NCBI RefSeq assembly: GCF_029893085.1
Contig: NZ_JARXWI010000001.1
Location: forward strand, 248,001 to 312,000
Length of the DNA: 64,000 nucleotides
Origin: Parabacteroides sp. PFB2-10
GTDB taxonomy: Bacteria; Bacteroidota; Bacteroidia; Bacteroidales; Tannerellaceae
Reading direction: 5' to 3'
The notes under the pieces are model-generated. The model made no database searches. It saw nothing but the letters and a program-made list of their open reading frames with translations, and was not told where the DNA came from. The translations under genes were made by a program, and so were the position numbers. This document shows positions 1 to 9,031 of the stretch, piece by piece (within the stretch, counting starts at the first letter, position 1; each line of letters opens with the position of its first letter).

Positions 1-154
1 AGCCAATGGGCAGTTTGGACGTATGGTGTGTATGTGTGGCGATAAGGTTCGCTCTGTGCCACTGGAAGAGGTGGCCGGTAAATTGCGCGTGGTGACCCCC
101 GACCACGAACTGATCACGCAGGGAAAAAGGATGGGGATTATGTTTGGACGATAG
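1..154 (+). CDS. pfkA: 6-phosphofructokinase, C-terminal end (partial)
   Basis: Open from the left edge to a TAG at 152-154, giving about 50 residues with no start inside the window. The peptide contains GQFGRMVCMCGDKVRSVPL and ends in VTPDHELITQGKRMGIMFGR. This resembles the C-terminal tail of Bacteroidales phosphofructokinases, where the last strand and helix pack against the fructose-6-phosphate site. The enzyme phosphorylates fructose-6-phosphate in glycolysis. The donor (ATP or PPi) cannot be decided from this fragment because the Walker-like N-terminus is off the window. The call rests on remembered family resemblance of a short stretch. Confidence 0.65.
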   Translation, partial: ANGQFGRMVCMCGDKVRSVPLEEVAGKLRVVTPDHELITQGKRMGIMFGR

Positions 155-204
155 AAATTAGTATAATTGAAACTCACATATTGTCACATTAATTTAAAGG
201 TTAC

Positions 205-924
205 ATGAAAAAATCTAATTTGTTTTTTGTGTTATTATTGGCCCTCTTAGCCGTACAAGTGTCCGCACAGGACGAAGCAAAACCATTTGAACATCTGTCG
301 ATCTCTGCCAATGCGGGGACCATGGGGGTGGGTGTGCAGGTGGCAACACCGATGACCCGTTTCCTTACCCTGCGAGCGGGTGTGATGATGTTTAAGTACA
401 GCTACGACTACGAGTACGACGGAATCATTCGTCATGGAGATTATGAAGGCACCGCGCCTATCCCGATGACCGCCGAGGCGGATATGGTGAATGGCTTGTT
501 GTTGGCGGATATATTCCCGTTCCGCAACGTGCCGATCCATCTGACCGGCGGATTCTATGTCGGTAAAACGGATATTATACACGTATCGACTGGTGATATG
601 GCTGGCCGTGCGATAGAGATTGGTGATCTGATTATTTTTCCTGAAAACGGAAGGGTATCTGCGGATCTCGAAACTAAAGGCTTCAAACCCTATGTGGGTC
701 TCGGCTTCGGACGATCGATCACCAAAAACAACCTGGTAGGCTTCAAATGCGAACTGGGAGCCATGTTCCACGGATCTCCCACCTTTATTATTAAGGAAGG
801 GAAGGATATCACCGACCAGGTAGGTATAGACGCCAGCGATGATCTGGACAGTTTCAATAAATTCCTGAAGAACTTCAACGTCTATCCGGTCTTAAACCTG
901 CAATTGCATTTCCGGGCTTTCTAA
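205..924 (+). CDS. Outer-membrane beta-barrel-like protein
   Basis: 239 aa. A Sec signal peptide (MKKSNLFFVLLLALLAVQVSAQ, shown by its charge-hydrophobic-SAQ pattern) ends near residue 21. The rest is rich in alternating hydrophobic/polar strands and glycines and ends in LNLQLHFRAF, a terminal aromatic as in barrel proteins recognised by BamA. I do not recognise the family. It probably sits in the outer membrane, with function unknown. It is a single gene between the phosphofructokinase tail and a bidirectional terminator. The ATG at 205 follows an AAAGGT stretch about 7 nt upstream, which supports the start. Confidence 0.6.
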   Translation: MKKSNLFFVLLLALLAVQVSAQDEAKPFEHLSISANAGTMGVGVQVATPMTRFLTLRAGVMMFKYSYDYEYDGIIRHGDYEGTAPIPMTAEADMVNGLLLADIFPFRNVPIHLTGGFYVGKTDIIHVSTGDMAGRAIEIGDLIIFPENGRVSADLETKGFKPYVGLGFGRSITKNNLVGFKCELGAMFHGSPTFIIKEGKDITDQVGIDASDDLDSFNKFLKNFNVYPVLNLQLHFRAF

Positions 925-944
925 GGGAAGGGGTAAAATATAAA

Positions 945-985
945 AAAAGACCTTAAAGACTTTGAAGTCTTTAAGGTCTTTTTTG
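945..985. terminator. Bidirectional intrinsic terminator
   Basis: Perfect 18-nt inverted arms (AAAAGACCTTAAAGACTT, 945-962, and its complement 965-982) with a 2-nt centre, A-rich on the left and T-rich on the right. It lies between the + strand gene ending at 924 and the minus strand pnp ending at 1049, so it can stop both transcripts. Confidence 0.9.
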
Positions 986-1048
986 TTGTTATTGTTTCTC
1001 CGAACACACCCCTCTCTTGTGGAGAGGGGGCGGGGGAGAGGTCTTCTT

Positions 1049-3307
1049 TTAATAGCGTGGTCCGCGGTTTCCTCCGCGATCTCCGCCACGGTCTCCACGG
1101 TCGTTGCGTGGTCCGCGATCGAATCCACCTTGACGAGGGCCACGATCACCACGGTCTCCGCGATCAGCACGAGGAGGACGTTCTTCGTACCCTTCCGGTT
1201 TCGGCATCAACACTTTACGAGAAAGTTTGAATTTGCCTGTCTTCGGATCGATATCCACCAGCTTCACCTCTACGATGTCGCCTTCCTGCAGACCGGCTTG
1301 TTCTACGGTTTCTAAGCGTTTCCAATCGATTTCCGAGATATGCAACAAGCCATCTTTGCCCGGCATAAACTCAACGAAGGCACCATAAGGCATCACAGAA
1401 GAGATCTTTCCTTCGTACACTTCGCCGATTTCCGGCACGGCCACGATGGATTTGATCGAACGGATAGCCGAATCGATAATATCTTTGTTGGTACCGGATA
1501 TCTCGATCACACCTACACCGTCCACCTCTTCGATGGTGATGATAGCGCCGGTCTTCTCCTGAATACCCTGAATGATCTTTCCACCCGGGCCGATAACGGC
1601 ACCAATGAATTCCTTAGCGATCGTCATCTTCTCGATACGTGGCGCATGCGGTTTCAGGTCTTCGCGTGCTTCAGGCAATGCGTCGGTGATCTTACCCAGG
1701 ATGTGCATACGTCCTGCTTTCGCCTGTGCTAACGCATTTTCCAGGATTTCGTAAGAGAGTCCGTCTACCTTGATGTCCATCTGCGTGGCAGTGATACCGT
1801 TTTCAGTACCTGTTACCTTGAAGTCCATATCACCCAAGTGGTCTTCGTCGCCTAAGATATCAGAAAGGATCGCGTAGTTTTGTCCCTTGTTTTCAGAGAT
1901 CAATCCCATAGCAATACCCGATACCGGCTTCTTGATCTGTACCCCTGCGTCCATTAAGGCCAGTGTTCCGGCACAAACTGTCGCCATAGAAGAGGAACCG
2001 TTTGACTCCAAAATATCAGAAACAACACGGATCACATAGGGATAATCTTCCGGAATCATGCGTTTCAACGCACGATGAGCCAGGTTTCCGTGACCGATCT
2101 CACGACGTCCCACGGCGCGTTGCGGGCGGGCTTCACCGGTTGAGAACGGAGGAAAGTTATAATGTAACAGGAAACGTTCCTTGCTGTGGTTCAAAACATC
2201 GTCGATCATCTTCTCATCCGACTTGGTTCCCAGGGTAACGGTCGTCAATGATTGTGTTTCTCCGCGGGTAAATACGGCAGAACCGTGAGGCCCCGGCAGG
2301 TAATCGGTCTCGATCCAGATCGGACGGATCTCTGTTGTCTTGCGGCCGTCCAGACGTTTTCCTTCGTCTAAGATCGCGCGGCGCATGGCTTCTTTCTCTA
2401 CATCGTGGTAGTAACGACCGATCATTTCAGCCTTTTCTGCCAGTTCTTCTTCCGTAAACGTTGCTTTATATTCGTCGACAATCGCCTTGAAAGCATCCGC
2501 ACGCTGGTGCTTGTCGCTTCCTGAAACGGCTACGGCATATACTTTATCGAAACATTTCTCGCGTACATCCTTGCGCAGTTCGTCGTCGTTCACCTCATGA
2601 TCGTATTCGCGCTTCACGGTGGTGCCAACAGCTTCCATCAGTTCCTGCTGAACCTGGCACTGTTGCTTGATGGCTTCGTGAGCTACCTTGATAGCTTCGA
2701 GCATTTCGGCTTCCTGTACCTCGTCCATTTCGCCTTCCACCATCATGATGTTGTCCATGGTTGCACCGACCATCATGTCGATATCGGCACGTTCCAGTTC
2801 GGCAAAGGTCGGGTTGATCACGAACTGACCGTCGATACGCGCTACGCGCACCTCAGAGATCGGTCCGTTGAACGGAATATCTGAAACAGCTAAAGCAGCC
2901 GAAGCAGCCAAACCTGCCAGTGCATCCGGCATATCTTCCCCGTCGGAGGAGAAAAGTATGATGTTTACAAAAACTTCTGCGTGGTAGTTATCCGGGAATA
3001 AGGGGCGAAGAACACGGTCAACCAGACGTGACGTCAGGATCTCGTAGTCGGAAGCCTTCCCTTCTCTCTTGGTGAAACCGCCCGGAAACCGTCCGAAAGC
3101 GGAAAATTTCTCTTTGTACTCAACTTGCAGTGGCATGAAGTCCACACCGGGGTTTGCATCTTTTGCGGCGGTAACAGTGGCCAACAACACGGTGTTGTTC
3201 ATGCGTACGGTTACTGAACCGTCGGCCTGTTTTGCCAATTTCCCGGTCTCGATCGTGATGGTTCTTCCATCACCTAAATCGATCGTTTTGTTAATTGGAT
3301 TAAGCAT
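1049..3307 (-). CDS. pnp: Polynucleotide phosphorylase
   Basis: 752 aa. A 3'-5' exoribonuclease that degrades RNA with phosphate, releasing nucleoside diphosphates; it acts in cytoplasmic mRNA decay. Domain order: RNase PH 1 (about 10-145), helical linker (about 150-235), RNase PH 2 (about 320-460, containing [20 protein letters not shown]), KH domain (about 553-612, with the [10 protein letters not shown] loop) and S1 domain (about 620-690, [20 protein letters not shown]). The last 45 residues form an Arg-Gly-Asp-rich tail (repeated DRGDRG and DRGG), probably an added RNA-binding extension. The next gene on the same strand is an RNA helicase whose tail is also basic. Both are RNA-turnover enzymes, although each has its own TAnnTTTG promoter. 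Confidence 0.97.
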   Translation of the reverse strand: MLNPINKTIDLGDGRTITIETGKLAKQADGSVTVRMNNTVLLATVTAAKDANPGVDFMPLQVEYKEKFSAFGRFPGGFTKREGKASDYEILTSRLVDRVLRPLFPDNYHAEVFVNIILFSSDGEDMPDALAGLAASAALAVSDIPFNGPISEVRVARIDGQFVINPTFAELERADIDMMVGATMDNIMMVEGEMDEVQEAEMLEAIKVAHEAIKQQCQVQQELMEAVGTTVKREYDHEVNDDELRKDVREKCFDKVYAVAVSGSDKHQRADAFKAIVDEYKATFTEEELAEKAEMIGRYYHDVEKEAMRRAILDEGKRLDGRKTTEIRPIWIETDYLPGPHGSAVFTRGETQSLTTVTLGTKSDEKMIDDVLNHSKERFLLHYNFPPFSTGEARPQRAVGRREIGHGNLAHRALKRMIPEDYPYVIRVVSDILESNGSSSMATVCAGTLALMDAGVQIKKPVSGIAMGLISENKGQNYAILSDILGDEDHLGDMDFKVTGTENGITATQMDIKVDGLSYEILENALAQAKAGRMHILGKITDALPEAREDLKPHAPRIEKMTIAKEFIGAVIGPGGKIIQGIQEKTGAIITIEEVDGVGVIEISGTNKDIIDSAIRSIKSIVAVPEIGEVYEGKISSVMPYGAFVEFMPGKDGLLHISEIDWKRLETVEQAGLQEGDIVEVKLVDIDPKTGKFKLSRKVLMPKPEGYEERPPRADRGDRGDRGPRQGGFDRGPRNDRGDRGGDRGGNRGPRY

Positions 3308-3351
3308 AATCTTCTTTACTCTAAAATATTTTTTTCTCTCTTAAAATCTCG

Positions 3352-3359
3352 CAAAGGTA
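3352..3359 (-). promoter_or_regulatory. pnp promoter, -7 element
   Basis: Minus strand TACCTTTG fits the Bacteroidota -7 consensus TAnnTTTG and lies 45 nt upstream of the pnp ATG. I see no clear TTTG at -33. Confidence 0.6.
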
Positions 3360-3398
3360 ATGAAAGTTTACCTCTAATGATATGAAAATGAAAAGAAA

Positions 3399-5222
3399 TT
3401 AACGTTTGTAGGATTTCTTCCGCGCTTCTCTTTCCGAGGCGGTACGCCTCCAGGGCTTATCGCTGTTTTTGCGTTTGTCGAAACGGTCGTAGAAATGACC
3501 CTCTTCGTTCCGTCCGCCTTTCCCTTTTCGGGCAAAACTGCCGCCGCCTTTTCGTCCGCCACCTTCACCTTTTTTGCCTTGCGCAGGTTCAACGGAGATG
3601 CGTTTGCCATCGATCTCGAAACCGTTCATGCCGTCCATCACGCGCCGGCTTTCCGATTCTTCCACCTCAAAGAAAGAGAAGTTCTCCATCAGGTCGATCT
3701 TACCGATACGCACCTTGCCCGGCACGCAGCGGTTGACTAATTCGATCAGTTGGTTGGGATAGAGTCCGTCCGCCTTTCCGAAGTTGAGGAAGAAACGCGT
3801 ATATCCCGCTTCCGCATCAAAAACACGACGTCCGGCATTGCTATTGCGTCCGGAATTCCCCTTTTCACCGTACTCTTTCCGGCTCTGGCGTTCGTCGACC
3901 TCTTCGATTTCATCGGCATCACGATAGTAGTCGAGCATCCGGTTGAACTCCAACGAAACCACCCGCTTGATGATATCCTCTTTATCGAGCCATTCCAGCT
4001 TGCGATAAATCGAAGGCATCAGATTTTCTATTTCCTCTTCGTTCACTTTCACCTTTTCGATCTGATCGACTAAGTTCATCAACTGCTTTTCGCAAATAGC
4101 GCTTCCACTTGGGATATTCTCCTTTTCAAATTTCTTATTGATGATGCGTTCGATCTCGCGGATCTTTCCTTTTTCCCTGACGTGGCAGATAGAGATGGAG
4201 ATCCCTGTCTTGCCCGCCCGTCCGGTGCGTCCGCTACGGTGGGTATAGGATTCGGTATCATCGGGCAGTCCGTAGTTGATCACATGCGTCAGGTCGTCTA
4301 CATCCAGTCCGCGTGCCGCCACATCGGTAGCTACCAGCAATTGCAGGTTCTTGATACGGAACTTCTGCATCACATAGTCGCGTTGTTGTTGGCTCAGCTC
4401 ACCATGCAATGAATCGGCGTTATAGCCGTCCTGTATCAGTTTGTCGGCAATCTCCTGTGTCTCTTTCCGCGTGCGACAGAAGATGATCCCGTAGATATTG
4501 GGGTAGTAATCGGCAATACGTTTCAGCGCTAAATATTTATCCTGCGCGCGCACCATATAATAGACGTGGCGGATATTTTTATTGCCTTCGTTCCGCTTTC
4601 CGATCACAATCTCTTTCGGGCTTTTCATGTATTTGCGGGTGATCTGGGCGATCCCCTGCGGCATGGTAGCCGAGAAAAGCAGCATATTGCGTGATTCGGG
4701 CACCTGTGCCAGGATGGCGTTGATGCTTTCGGTGAAGCCCATATTGAGCATCTCGTCGGCCTCGTCGAGAATCACATTCTTGACCATACCCAGGTCGACT
4801 GTTTTGCGTTCCAATAGGTCGAGCAAACGGCCCGGTGTGGCTACTACCACATGCACGCCGCGTTTCAATGTCTTTATCTGGCTATCGATACTCGATCCCC
4901 CGTAGACCGGCAACACCTTTAGCTTTTCCATATACTTGGAATAGTCGTTCAGGTCGTCGGCAATCTGCAAACAAAGTTCACGGGTGGGACATAAAATCAA
5001 AGCTTGTGGATAGAGTTGATCGATTTCTATTTTCTGCAGGATCGGAAGCCCGAAAGCGGCTGTTTTACCTGTGCCCGTCTGGGCCAATGCGATCACGTCG
5101 TTATCTTCTCCCAGTAATAAAGGAATCACTTCCTCCTGTACCGGCATGGGCGATTCGTAACCCATTTCCTGAATTGCCTTCAATATAGGGGAGGCAACTC
5201 CTAATTCTTCAAATGTTTTCAA
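3399..5222 (-). CDS. DEAD-box ATP-dependent RNA helicase with DbpA-type RNA-binding domain
   Basis: 607 aa. Unwinds RNA duplexes using ATP, probably in ribosome assembly or mRNA decay. The motifs run in order: Q motif (GYESPMPVQ), Walker A (AQTGTGKTA), PTRELCLQ, TPGR, DEAD, SAT, then in the second RecA domain IIFCRTR, ATDVAARGLDV and HRSGRTGRAG. A DbpA-like RNA-recognition domain follows (about 478-550, VRIGKIDLMENFSFFEV). The C-terminus is a Gly/Lys/Arg-rich tail. The layout matches the CsdA/DeaD group, but the exact orthologue cannot be set from sequence alone. It lies upstream of pnp on the same strand, about 90 nt away. Confidence 0.94.
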   Translation of the reverse strand: MKTFEELGVASPILKAIQEMGYESPMPVQEEVIPLLLGEDNDVIALAQTGTGKTAAFGLPILQKIEIDQLYPQALILCPTRELCLQIADDLNDYSKYMEKLKVLPVYGGSSIDSQIKTLKRGVHVVVATPGRLLDLLERKTVDLGMVKNVILDEADEMLNMGFTESINAILAQVPESRNMLLFSATMPQGIAQITRKYMKSPKEIVIGKRNEGNKNIRHVYYMVRAQDKYLALKRIADYYPNIYGIIFCRTRKETQEIADKLIQDGYNADSLHGELSQQQRDYVMQKFRIKNLQLLVATDVAARGLDVDDLTHVINYGLPDDTESYTHRSGRTGRAGKTGISISICHVREKGKIREIERIINKKFEKENIPSGSAICEKQLMNLVDQIEKVKVNEEEIENLMPSIYRKLEWLDKEDIIKRVVSLEFNRMLDYYRDADEIEEVDERQSRKEYGEKGNSGRNSNAGRRVFDAEAGYTRFFLNFGKADGLYPNQLIELVNRCVPGKVRIGKIDLMENFSFFEVEESESRRVMDGMNGFEIDGKRISVEPAQGKKGEGGGRKGGGSFARKGKGGRNEEGHFYDRFDKRKNSDKPWRRTASEREARKKSYKR

Positions 5223-5253
5223 AAAAATATGATTTATAAATGTCTAGAGGGCG

Positions 5254-5261
5254 CAAAGGTA
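5254..5261 (-). promoter_or_regulatory. Helicase promoter, -7 element
   Basis: Minus strand TACCTTTG, matching TAnnTTTG, 32 nt upstream of the helicase ATG at 5222. Confidence 0.6.
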
Positions 5262-5282
5262 GCTAAATAATTCGGATTCACA

Positions 5283-6338
5283 TCAATAAAGCAAAATATC
5301 TTTTAGTCGGTCGCGGTCTTTTTCTGAAAATTCAAGCGCTGTTTCCACAAAATTATCAAACGAAGTGTAATCCCGCAATATTTTTTGTCGTACGGGTTGC
5401 AGGAAGAGTTCGTTTACGGAAAGCAATGTAGTGATGGCCTCCTGCGATTCGAAACTCAGATCGCGTACCATATAGGCATAGCGCTGCATGATAATATATT
5501 CGTTGGAAGCCAGGTAATCTCTTGTCACCATCTGATCGGGAACAGCCAGCAGCTGAAGCAACAGAGTCGACAGATAGCCAGTCGCGTCTTTGCCCAGCGA
5601 ACAGGAGAAGAGGATCGGGTAATTGTCCTTGTCTAAGAATATCTGCAGAGCCTTGGCAAAGGCTTCGTGGTTGTCGGTGATAAACTTCAGGTACATATCC
5701 TGCATATAGACCGTCGCATCGCCTTTGCGCATCTTGCCCTCGCGTAGGAAAGGCTGGATATTCTCCAGGTTCCCGACAGTCAGGGGCAGCGTCACGATCT
5801 GCGCCTCTTCGAACGTGATGGGTGAAACATTCATCTCGCCTGCGCTTCTCAGGTCGATAATGGTTTTGAGATGCAGATTGCTCAGCCGCAACGAATCCTG
5901 AAAACTCAGGCGGCTGACATCGCCCGACCGGTAGACCTTTCCCCAGCGGATCATCCGGTTTTTTTCGCCTACGTAACCACCCAGGTCGCGCAGGTTTTGC
6001 ACATTGTCCATGAGCACGGAGCGTGCCCCGACCACCTGTCCATATTTATCGTTGAAAGTAAGGCGGAAATATTGGCGTGTTACATTGTCGTTGGTCACAT
6101 AGGTAACCACCCCCTGATTGATATCTGCATAAATGGCCGGCTCTTTCCGTGTGAACTTATCCGGATTATTCGATACATATATTTTAACGACCCCTTCCAT
6201 TGGAGGCGTTGTTTCCCATTTGATCAGATAATTACCAATTCCGTCGCGTAAGCATAATGTCTGAATTTCCGGTGCATTATACTGACATCCGGTCATGATC
6301 GCCAGCAGGACGAATGATATAAAAATCCGTTTACTCAT
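5283..6338 (-). CDS. Tyrosine-phosphatase-like lipoprotein lacking the catalytic arginine
   Basis: 351 aa. A lipoprotein signal with lipobox IMTGC puts the mature N-terminus at Cys18, so it is anchored in the inner or outer membrane facing the periplasm or outside. After a beta-rich N-terminal domain come hallmarks of the Y_phosphatase3 family: NLRDLGGYVG (about 113-122), VYRSGDVSRLS (about 136-146) and the P-loop SCSLGKDATG (about 246-255). The family P-loop is normally HCxxGKDRTG; here the His is Ser and the phosphate-binding Arg is Ala, read directly as GCG. The nucleophilic Cys remains. It may be a weak phosphatase, a phospho-binding pseudoenzyme or a protein with a changed substrate. A TATCTTTG promoter element precedes it. 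Confidence 0.8.
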   Translation of the reverse strand: MSKRIFISFVLLAIMTGCQYNAPEIQTLCLRDGIGNYLIKWETTPPMEGVVKIYVSNNPDKFTRKEPAIYADINQGVVTYVTNDNVTRQYFRLTFNDKYGQVVGARSVLMDNVQNLRDLGGYVGEKNRMIRWGKVYRSGDVSRLSFQDSLRLSNLHLKTIIDLRSAGEMNVSPITFEEAQIVTLPLTVGNLENIQPFLREGKMRKGDATVYMQDMYLKFITDNHEAFAKALQIFLDKDNYPILFSCSLGKDATGYLSTLLLQLLAVPDQMVTRDYLASNEYIIMQRYAYMVRDLSFESQEAITTLLSVNELFLQPVRQKILRDYTSFDNFVETALEFSEKDRDRLKDILLY

Positions 6339-6363
6339 AGTATCCTTTGTCGGTGTATTTACG

Positions 6364-6371
6364 CAAAGATA
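6364..6371 (-). promoter_or_regulatory. Promoter -7 element of the phosphatase-like gene
   Basis: Minus strand TATCTTTG (TAnnTTTG), 26 nt upstream of the ATG at 6338. Confidence 0.55.
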
Positions 6372-6502
6372 GTAATTCGAAACGATTCTGGTTTCCCGTT
6401 AAGTATTTTTAGTGTCCGGCAATATACTTCAATGCAACTACATATTCATGGCAATCACCGGCAAGGTGGAGTAGTTCGAGGTTCCATTTGCGGAAAAAGC
6501 TT

Positions 6503-7024
6503 TTAATTTTCTAATTTCCGTATAGAATAAATACCTATATAATCATCCCAAAAAGAATAGTATTCATTTAAAAACAGATAGTATAATACAGTAAGGCTTT
6601 CATTTTCGCTTAAGCTCTGAGCTATTCTAAACACGCTTCCGTTTTCATAACAATACAATGAAAAAAAAGCGTTAAAGTTCATCTTAGCATAATTATCACT
6701 TATAACTGCATTAAGCCTGAAACAACTCTCTGGTAAATCTATATGTATATCTTCATTAAGTATTTTTCGCAAGTAAGTTTTATAGTTCATACTGTACTTA
6801 TTCTTCAGGTATTCTATTTTTAGAACACGAGGGAATGTTATTTTTTTCTCATTTTTATCTTCGCAGCCAACAAAGAGGTGCAATCCTTCATAACGCGACG
6901 GGTGTTCCAGATTCAGAGGTTCATTAGAAAGCGATTCTATTATTTTCTTATGTTTACAGTCATCGCTTCTACACCCTCCTGCCAACAGCATGACGCATAA
7001 AAGAAGAAACATACTTATTCTCAT
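6503..7024 (-). CDS. Small lipoprotein of unknown function
   Basis: 173 aa. A short signal peptide with lipobox LLAGGC, so it is lipidated at about Cys18. The mature part is mixed alpha/beta with a Tyr- and Asn-rich C-terminus (LYYLFLNEYYSFWDDYIG). I recognise no family. Base composition is clearly more AT-rich than the pnp and helicase genes next to it. It is the last gene of a minus strand run of small exported proteins (6503-8574), the kind of context in which immunity or accessory surface proteins occur, but nothing in it proves such a role. Confidence 0.55.
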   Translation of the reverse strand: MRISMFLLLCVMLLAGGCRSDDCKHKKIIESLSNEPLNLEHPSRYEGLHLFVGCEDKNEKKITFPRVLKIEYLKNKYSMNYKTYLRKILNEDIHIDLPESCFRLNAVISDNYAKMNFNAFFSLYCYENGSVFRIAQSLSENESLTVLYYLFLNEYYSFWDDYIGIYSIRKLEN

Positions 7025-7108
7025 GACTATATTGACATTTAATATTTTTTTATCAAAAGAAGCAAATGAGTTTTGATAGTAGCAAACAAGCTTGCCGAGT
7101 TATTTATC

Positions 7109-7490
7109 TCAACTTCTTTTATATACTCCTCGTGTATATACTTCTATCCACTTATCTATTTTTCTTAGCTGTTTTTCCAGCATTTCATAAGAAACTTCCG
7201 TTATGATTGCTGTTGTTGTATCAATGGCAACCTCTGTAATAGCACCAGAAGCAACACCTAAGACATGGCTCAGGGTTCCACCAACAAAGATAAGATTATT
7301 TATGTAATCCGTAGTCTCGCTTTGGCTCAATGAAGAGGTGTTGATAGCCGAACCGATCACCGGCGAGCGGTGCGAGAGGAAGCGTTTCTTCACCAAGCTT
7401 TCGAAGGTTAAGGAGAGAGAGATCTGGCTCCCAACAAAAAAATAGAGCGATTATATGAATATTTCTTTTCACAGATTTGTCTATTCTCAT
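7109..7490 (-). pseudogene. Small exported protein gene split by a frameshift at an A7 tract
   Basis: Two overlapping frames look like one gene. The upstream frame starts with MRIDKSVKRNIHIIALFF, a typical signal-peptide beginning. At the run of seven A at 7436-7442 (T on the coding strand) the downstream frame continues VGSQISLSLTFESLV and runs open to the stop at 7109, with KKRFLSHRSPVIGS and TTDYINNLIFVGGTLSHVL. A one-base slip in the homopolymer would join them into about 125 aa. The DYINNLIFVGGTLSHVL segment loosely resembles YD/RHS repeats. It could be a decayed gene, a phase-variable gene or a sequencing error. Confidence 0.4.
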
Positions 7491-7505
7491 ATATATTGCT
7501 ATCTT

Positions 7506-8117
7506 TTAATGAGTTCCGTATGGATTTCCAAATTGCATTTTCGGGTCAAGCCAACCTCGTTTTTTCTCTTTTTTTGATGATATTGTTTCTACAAACATCC
7601 ATTTACCATCTACATCCAAGACTATTACAACACTATCTTCTTGTTTTAATTGAACAATTATTTTAGCATTTGTTGTTGGTTTTTCGTAGAGAGGGACGTC
7701 CATGTATTCATCCGTAGCATCATTGTAATTTTTCACCCAAGTTCCTAATGTCCCCTTTTTTACATAATAATCACAATCTTCGCATTGAGAATCTACAGGA
7801 TTTTCTTCCTCATTGAATTTTATTCTAAAATAATCACCTTGCTTACCTGTAATTATTACTGAATATCCTGTTTCAAAATCAGGAGGAAGGATTGATGATA
7901 TTATTTCATCTGCTCTCATATATGGGAAAATAGAGTTGGTTGGGGATTTGTATATATCAAACCAAAGAAAATTCGAATTGAACCTACTGCATTCACAATC
8001 TTGGGAAAAGAAAAATTGAGGATGGGTAAAAGCTTTTATATTTGGAGTAGAAATCAGAGAGTCTGGCTCTTGACATATCAAGAGTAAATTAGCAAATAAC
8101 AGTATAAGACTATTCAT
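7506..8117 (-). CDS. Exported SH3-like hypothetical protein
   Basis: 203 aa. The N-terminus MNSLILLFANLLLICQEP is hydrophobic and probably a signal peptide, with no clear lipobox. The C-terminal part reads like a bacterial SH3 domain: YMDVPLYEKPTT, a spacer, QLKQEDSVVIVLDVDGKWMFVE, then a GWLDP ending (about 140-195). Such domains often bind peptides or cell wall. A DCDYYVKKGTLGTWV segment precedes it. It sits 15 nt upstream of the split gene and shares its AT-rich composition. No named family is recognised. Confidence 0.5.
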   Translation of the reverse strand: MNSLILLFANLLLICQEPDSLISTPNIKAFTHPQFFFSQDCECSRFNSNFLWFDIYKSPTNSIFPYMRADEIISSILPPDFETGYSVIITGKQGDYFRIKFNEEENPVDSQCEDCDYYVKKGTLGTWVKNYNDATDEYMDVPLYEKPTTNAKIIVQLKQEDSVVIVLDVDGKWMFVETISSKKEKKRGWLDPKMQFGNPYGTH

Positions 8118-8127
8118 AACAATAAAA

Positions 8128-8265
8128 TTATCGGTTGATTCTGATTCTTATATTTGAGGATTTTCCTAATTGTTTCAACATCTCTTCAATTATTGCCTCT
8201 TGCATTAACAGCTGGACAAGCTTTAGAAACGACGTTATCTCCTTTGTATCAAGCAATTCCATCAT
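8128..8265 (-). CDS. Small helical ORF (45 aa)
   Basis: A short frame with two adjacent ATG codons. The product is largely amphipathic helix, rich in Leu, Glu and Lys (LLDTKEITSFLKLVQLLMQ), with a basic end NIRIRINR. It ends 11 nt before the exported SH3-like gene and could be a leader, a remnant or a small real gene. No family is recognised and coding potential is uncertain. Confidence 0.25.
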   Translation of the reverse strand: MMELLDTKEITSFLKLVQLLMQEAIIEEMLKQLGKSSNIRIRINR

Positions 8266-8292
8266 TGTTTGTTCGATGAAAAAATATACCTG

Positions 8293-8574
8293 TCATATAA
8301 TTAAGCTTAGTTTGCTTATTAAACCTCCCCCTTCTATTGGTAATTTTAAGGTTCCATCAAGGTTTGCTATCTGATAACTTAGAGACCATCCCGTTGCCCC
8401 ATAATGACTAGTAGCCATATCCTCATAAAAAGCCAAATAATCACCACTAGCCACGGCAGAATTAATTTCTGAATCAGATGACATTGCCAATCCTTTATAA
8501 GTTTTAATATCATCAGCACCATTGATCCGAATTTGACATTCCTGCGTCTCTATAGTTTTGAGATCTTTCTCTAA
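8293..8574 (-). pseudogene. Gene fragment without a good start
   Basis: An open frame of 94 codons following a TAG at 8575-8577. The first possible starts are internal (TTG at 8490, ATG at 8484). The peptide reads well as protein (INGADDIKTYKGLAM, SGDYLAFYEDMATSHYG), suggesting the tail or middle of a formerly longer gene. No family is recognised. It supports the view that 6400-8700 is a decayed accessory patch. Confidence 0.35.
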
Positions 8575-8748
8575 CTATTCCATAGTTTTTCCTCAAAAAA
8601 ACAGACAATAAATATATGTAAAAACAAATCAATATGCAAATAAAAACAGGATTTAGTATTGATCAGATTTGGAAAGAAAGGTAATTAGCGGTTAGTGGGG
8701 GGATTCAAATATGGTAATAATTGAAGATTTATAGAAAGAACTATCTCG

Positions 8749-8943
8749 GCTCCCCTTCTTAGAAAAGAAGGGGGTGGACCATCGCTTGCGATGGTGGGGT
8801 AGTTTGATGTATTAAAAATCACACATTTGTTCTGTTTTGTGTATTTGTGACTATCAAAGAAATAGGAAAAACATTTATAAAGAATTCAAATTACCCCACC
8901 GCTGCAAGCAGCGGTCCCCCCCTTCTTTTCTAAGAAGGGGAGC
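8749..8943. repeat. Inverted pair of about 56-nt arms, each with two internal hairpins
   Basis: Arm 1 (8749-8804) and arm 2 (8889-8943) are near-perfect reverse complements separated by 84 nt. Each arm holds a CCCCTTCTT / AAGAAGGGG hairpin and a second small hairpin. The second is CCATCGC-TT-GCGATGG in arm 1 and CCGCTGC-AA-GCAGCGG as written in arm 2, so three base pairs changed on both sides together. No transposase is nearby. It resembles a non-autonomous mobile or REP-like element. The remaining sequence between the gene fragment ending at 8574 and this element, and from 8944 to 9031, shows no gene. Confidence 0.7.
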
Positions 8944-9031
8944 TTTTAGATACTGATCTGATATACCTTGTATCTTCAATTTCTTTCCAATCCGAAGATC
9001 TCACCGCCTATTTTCGCACCCCTCCTTTTTT

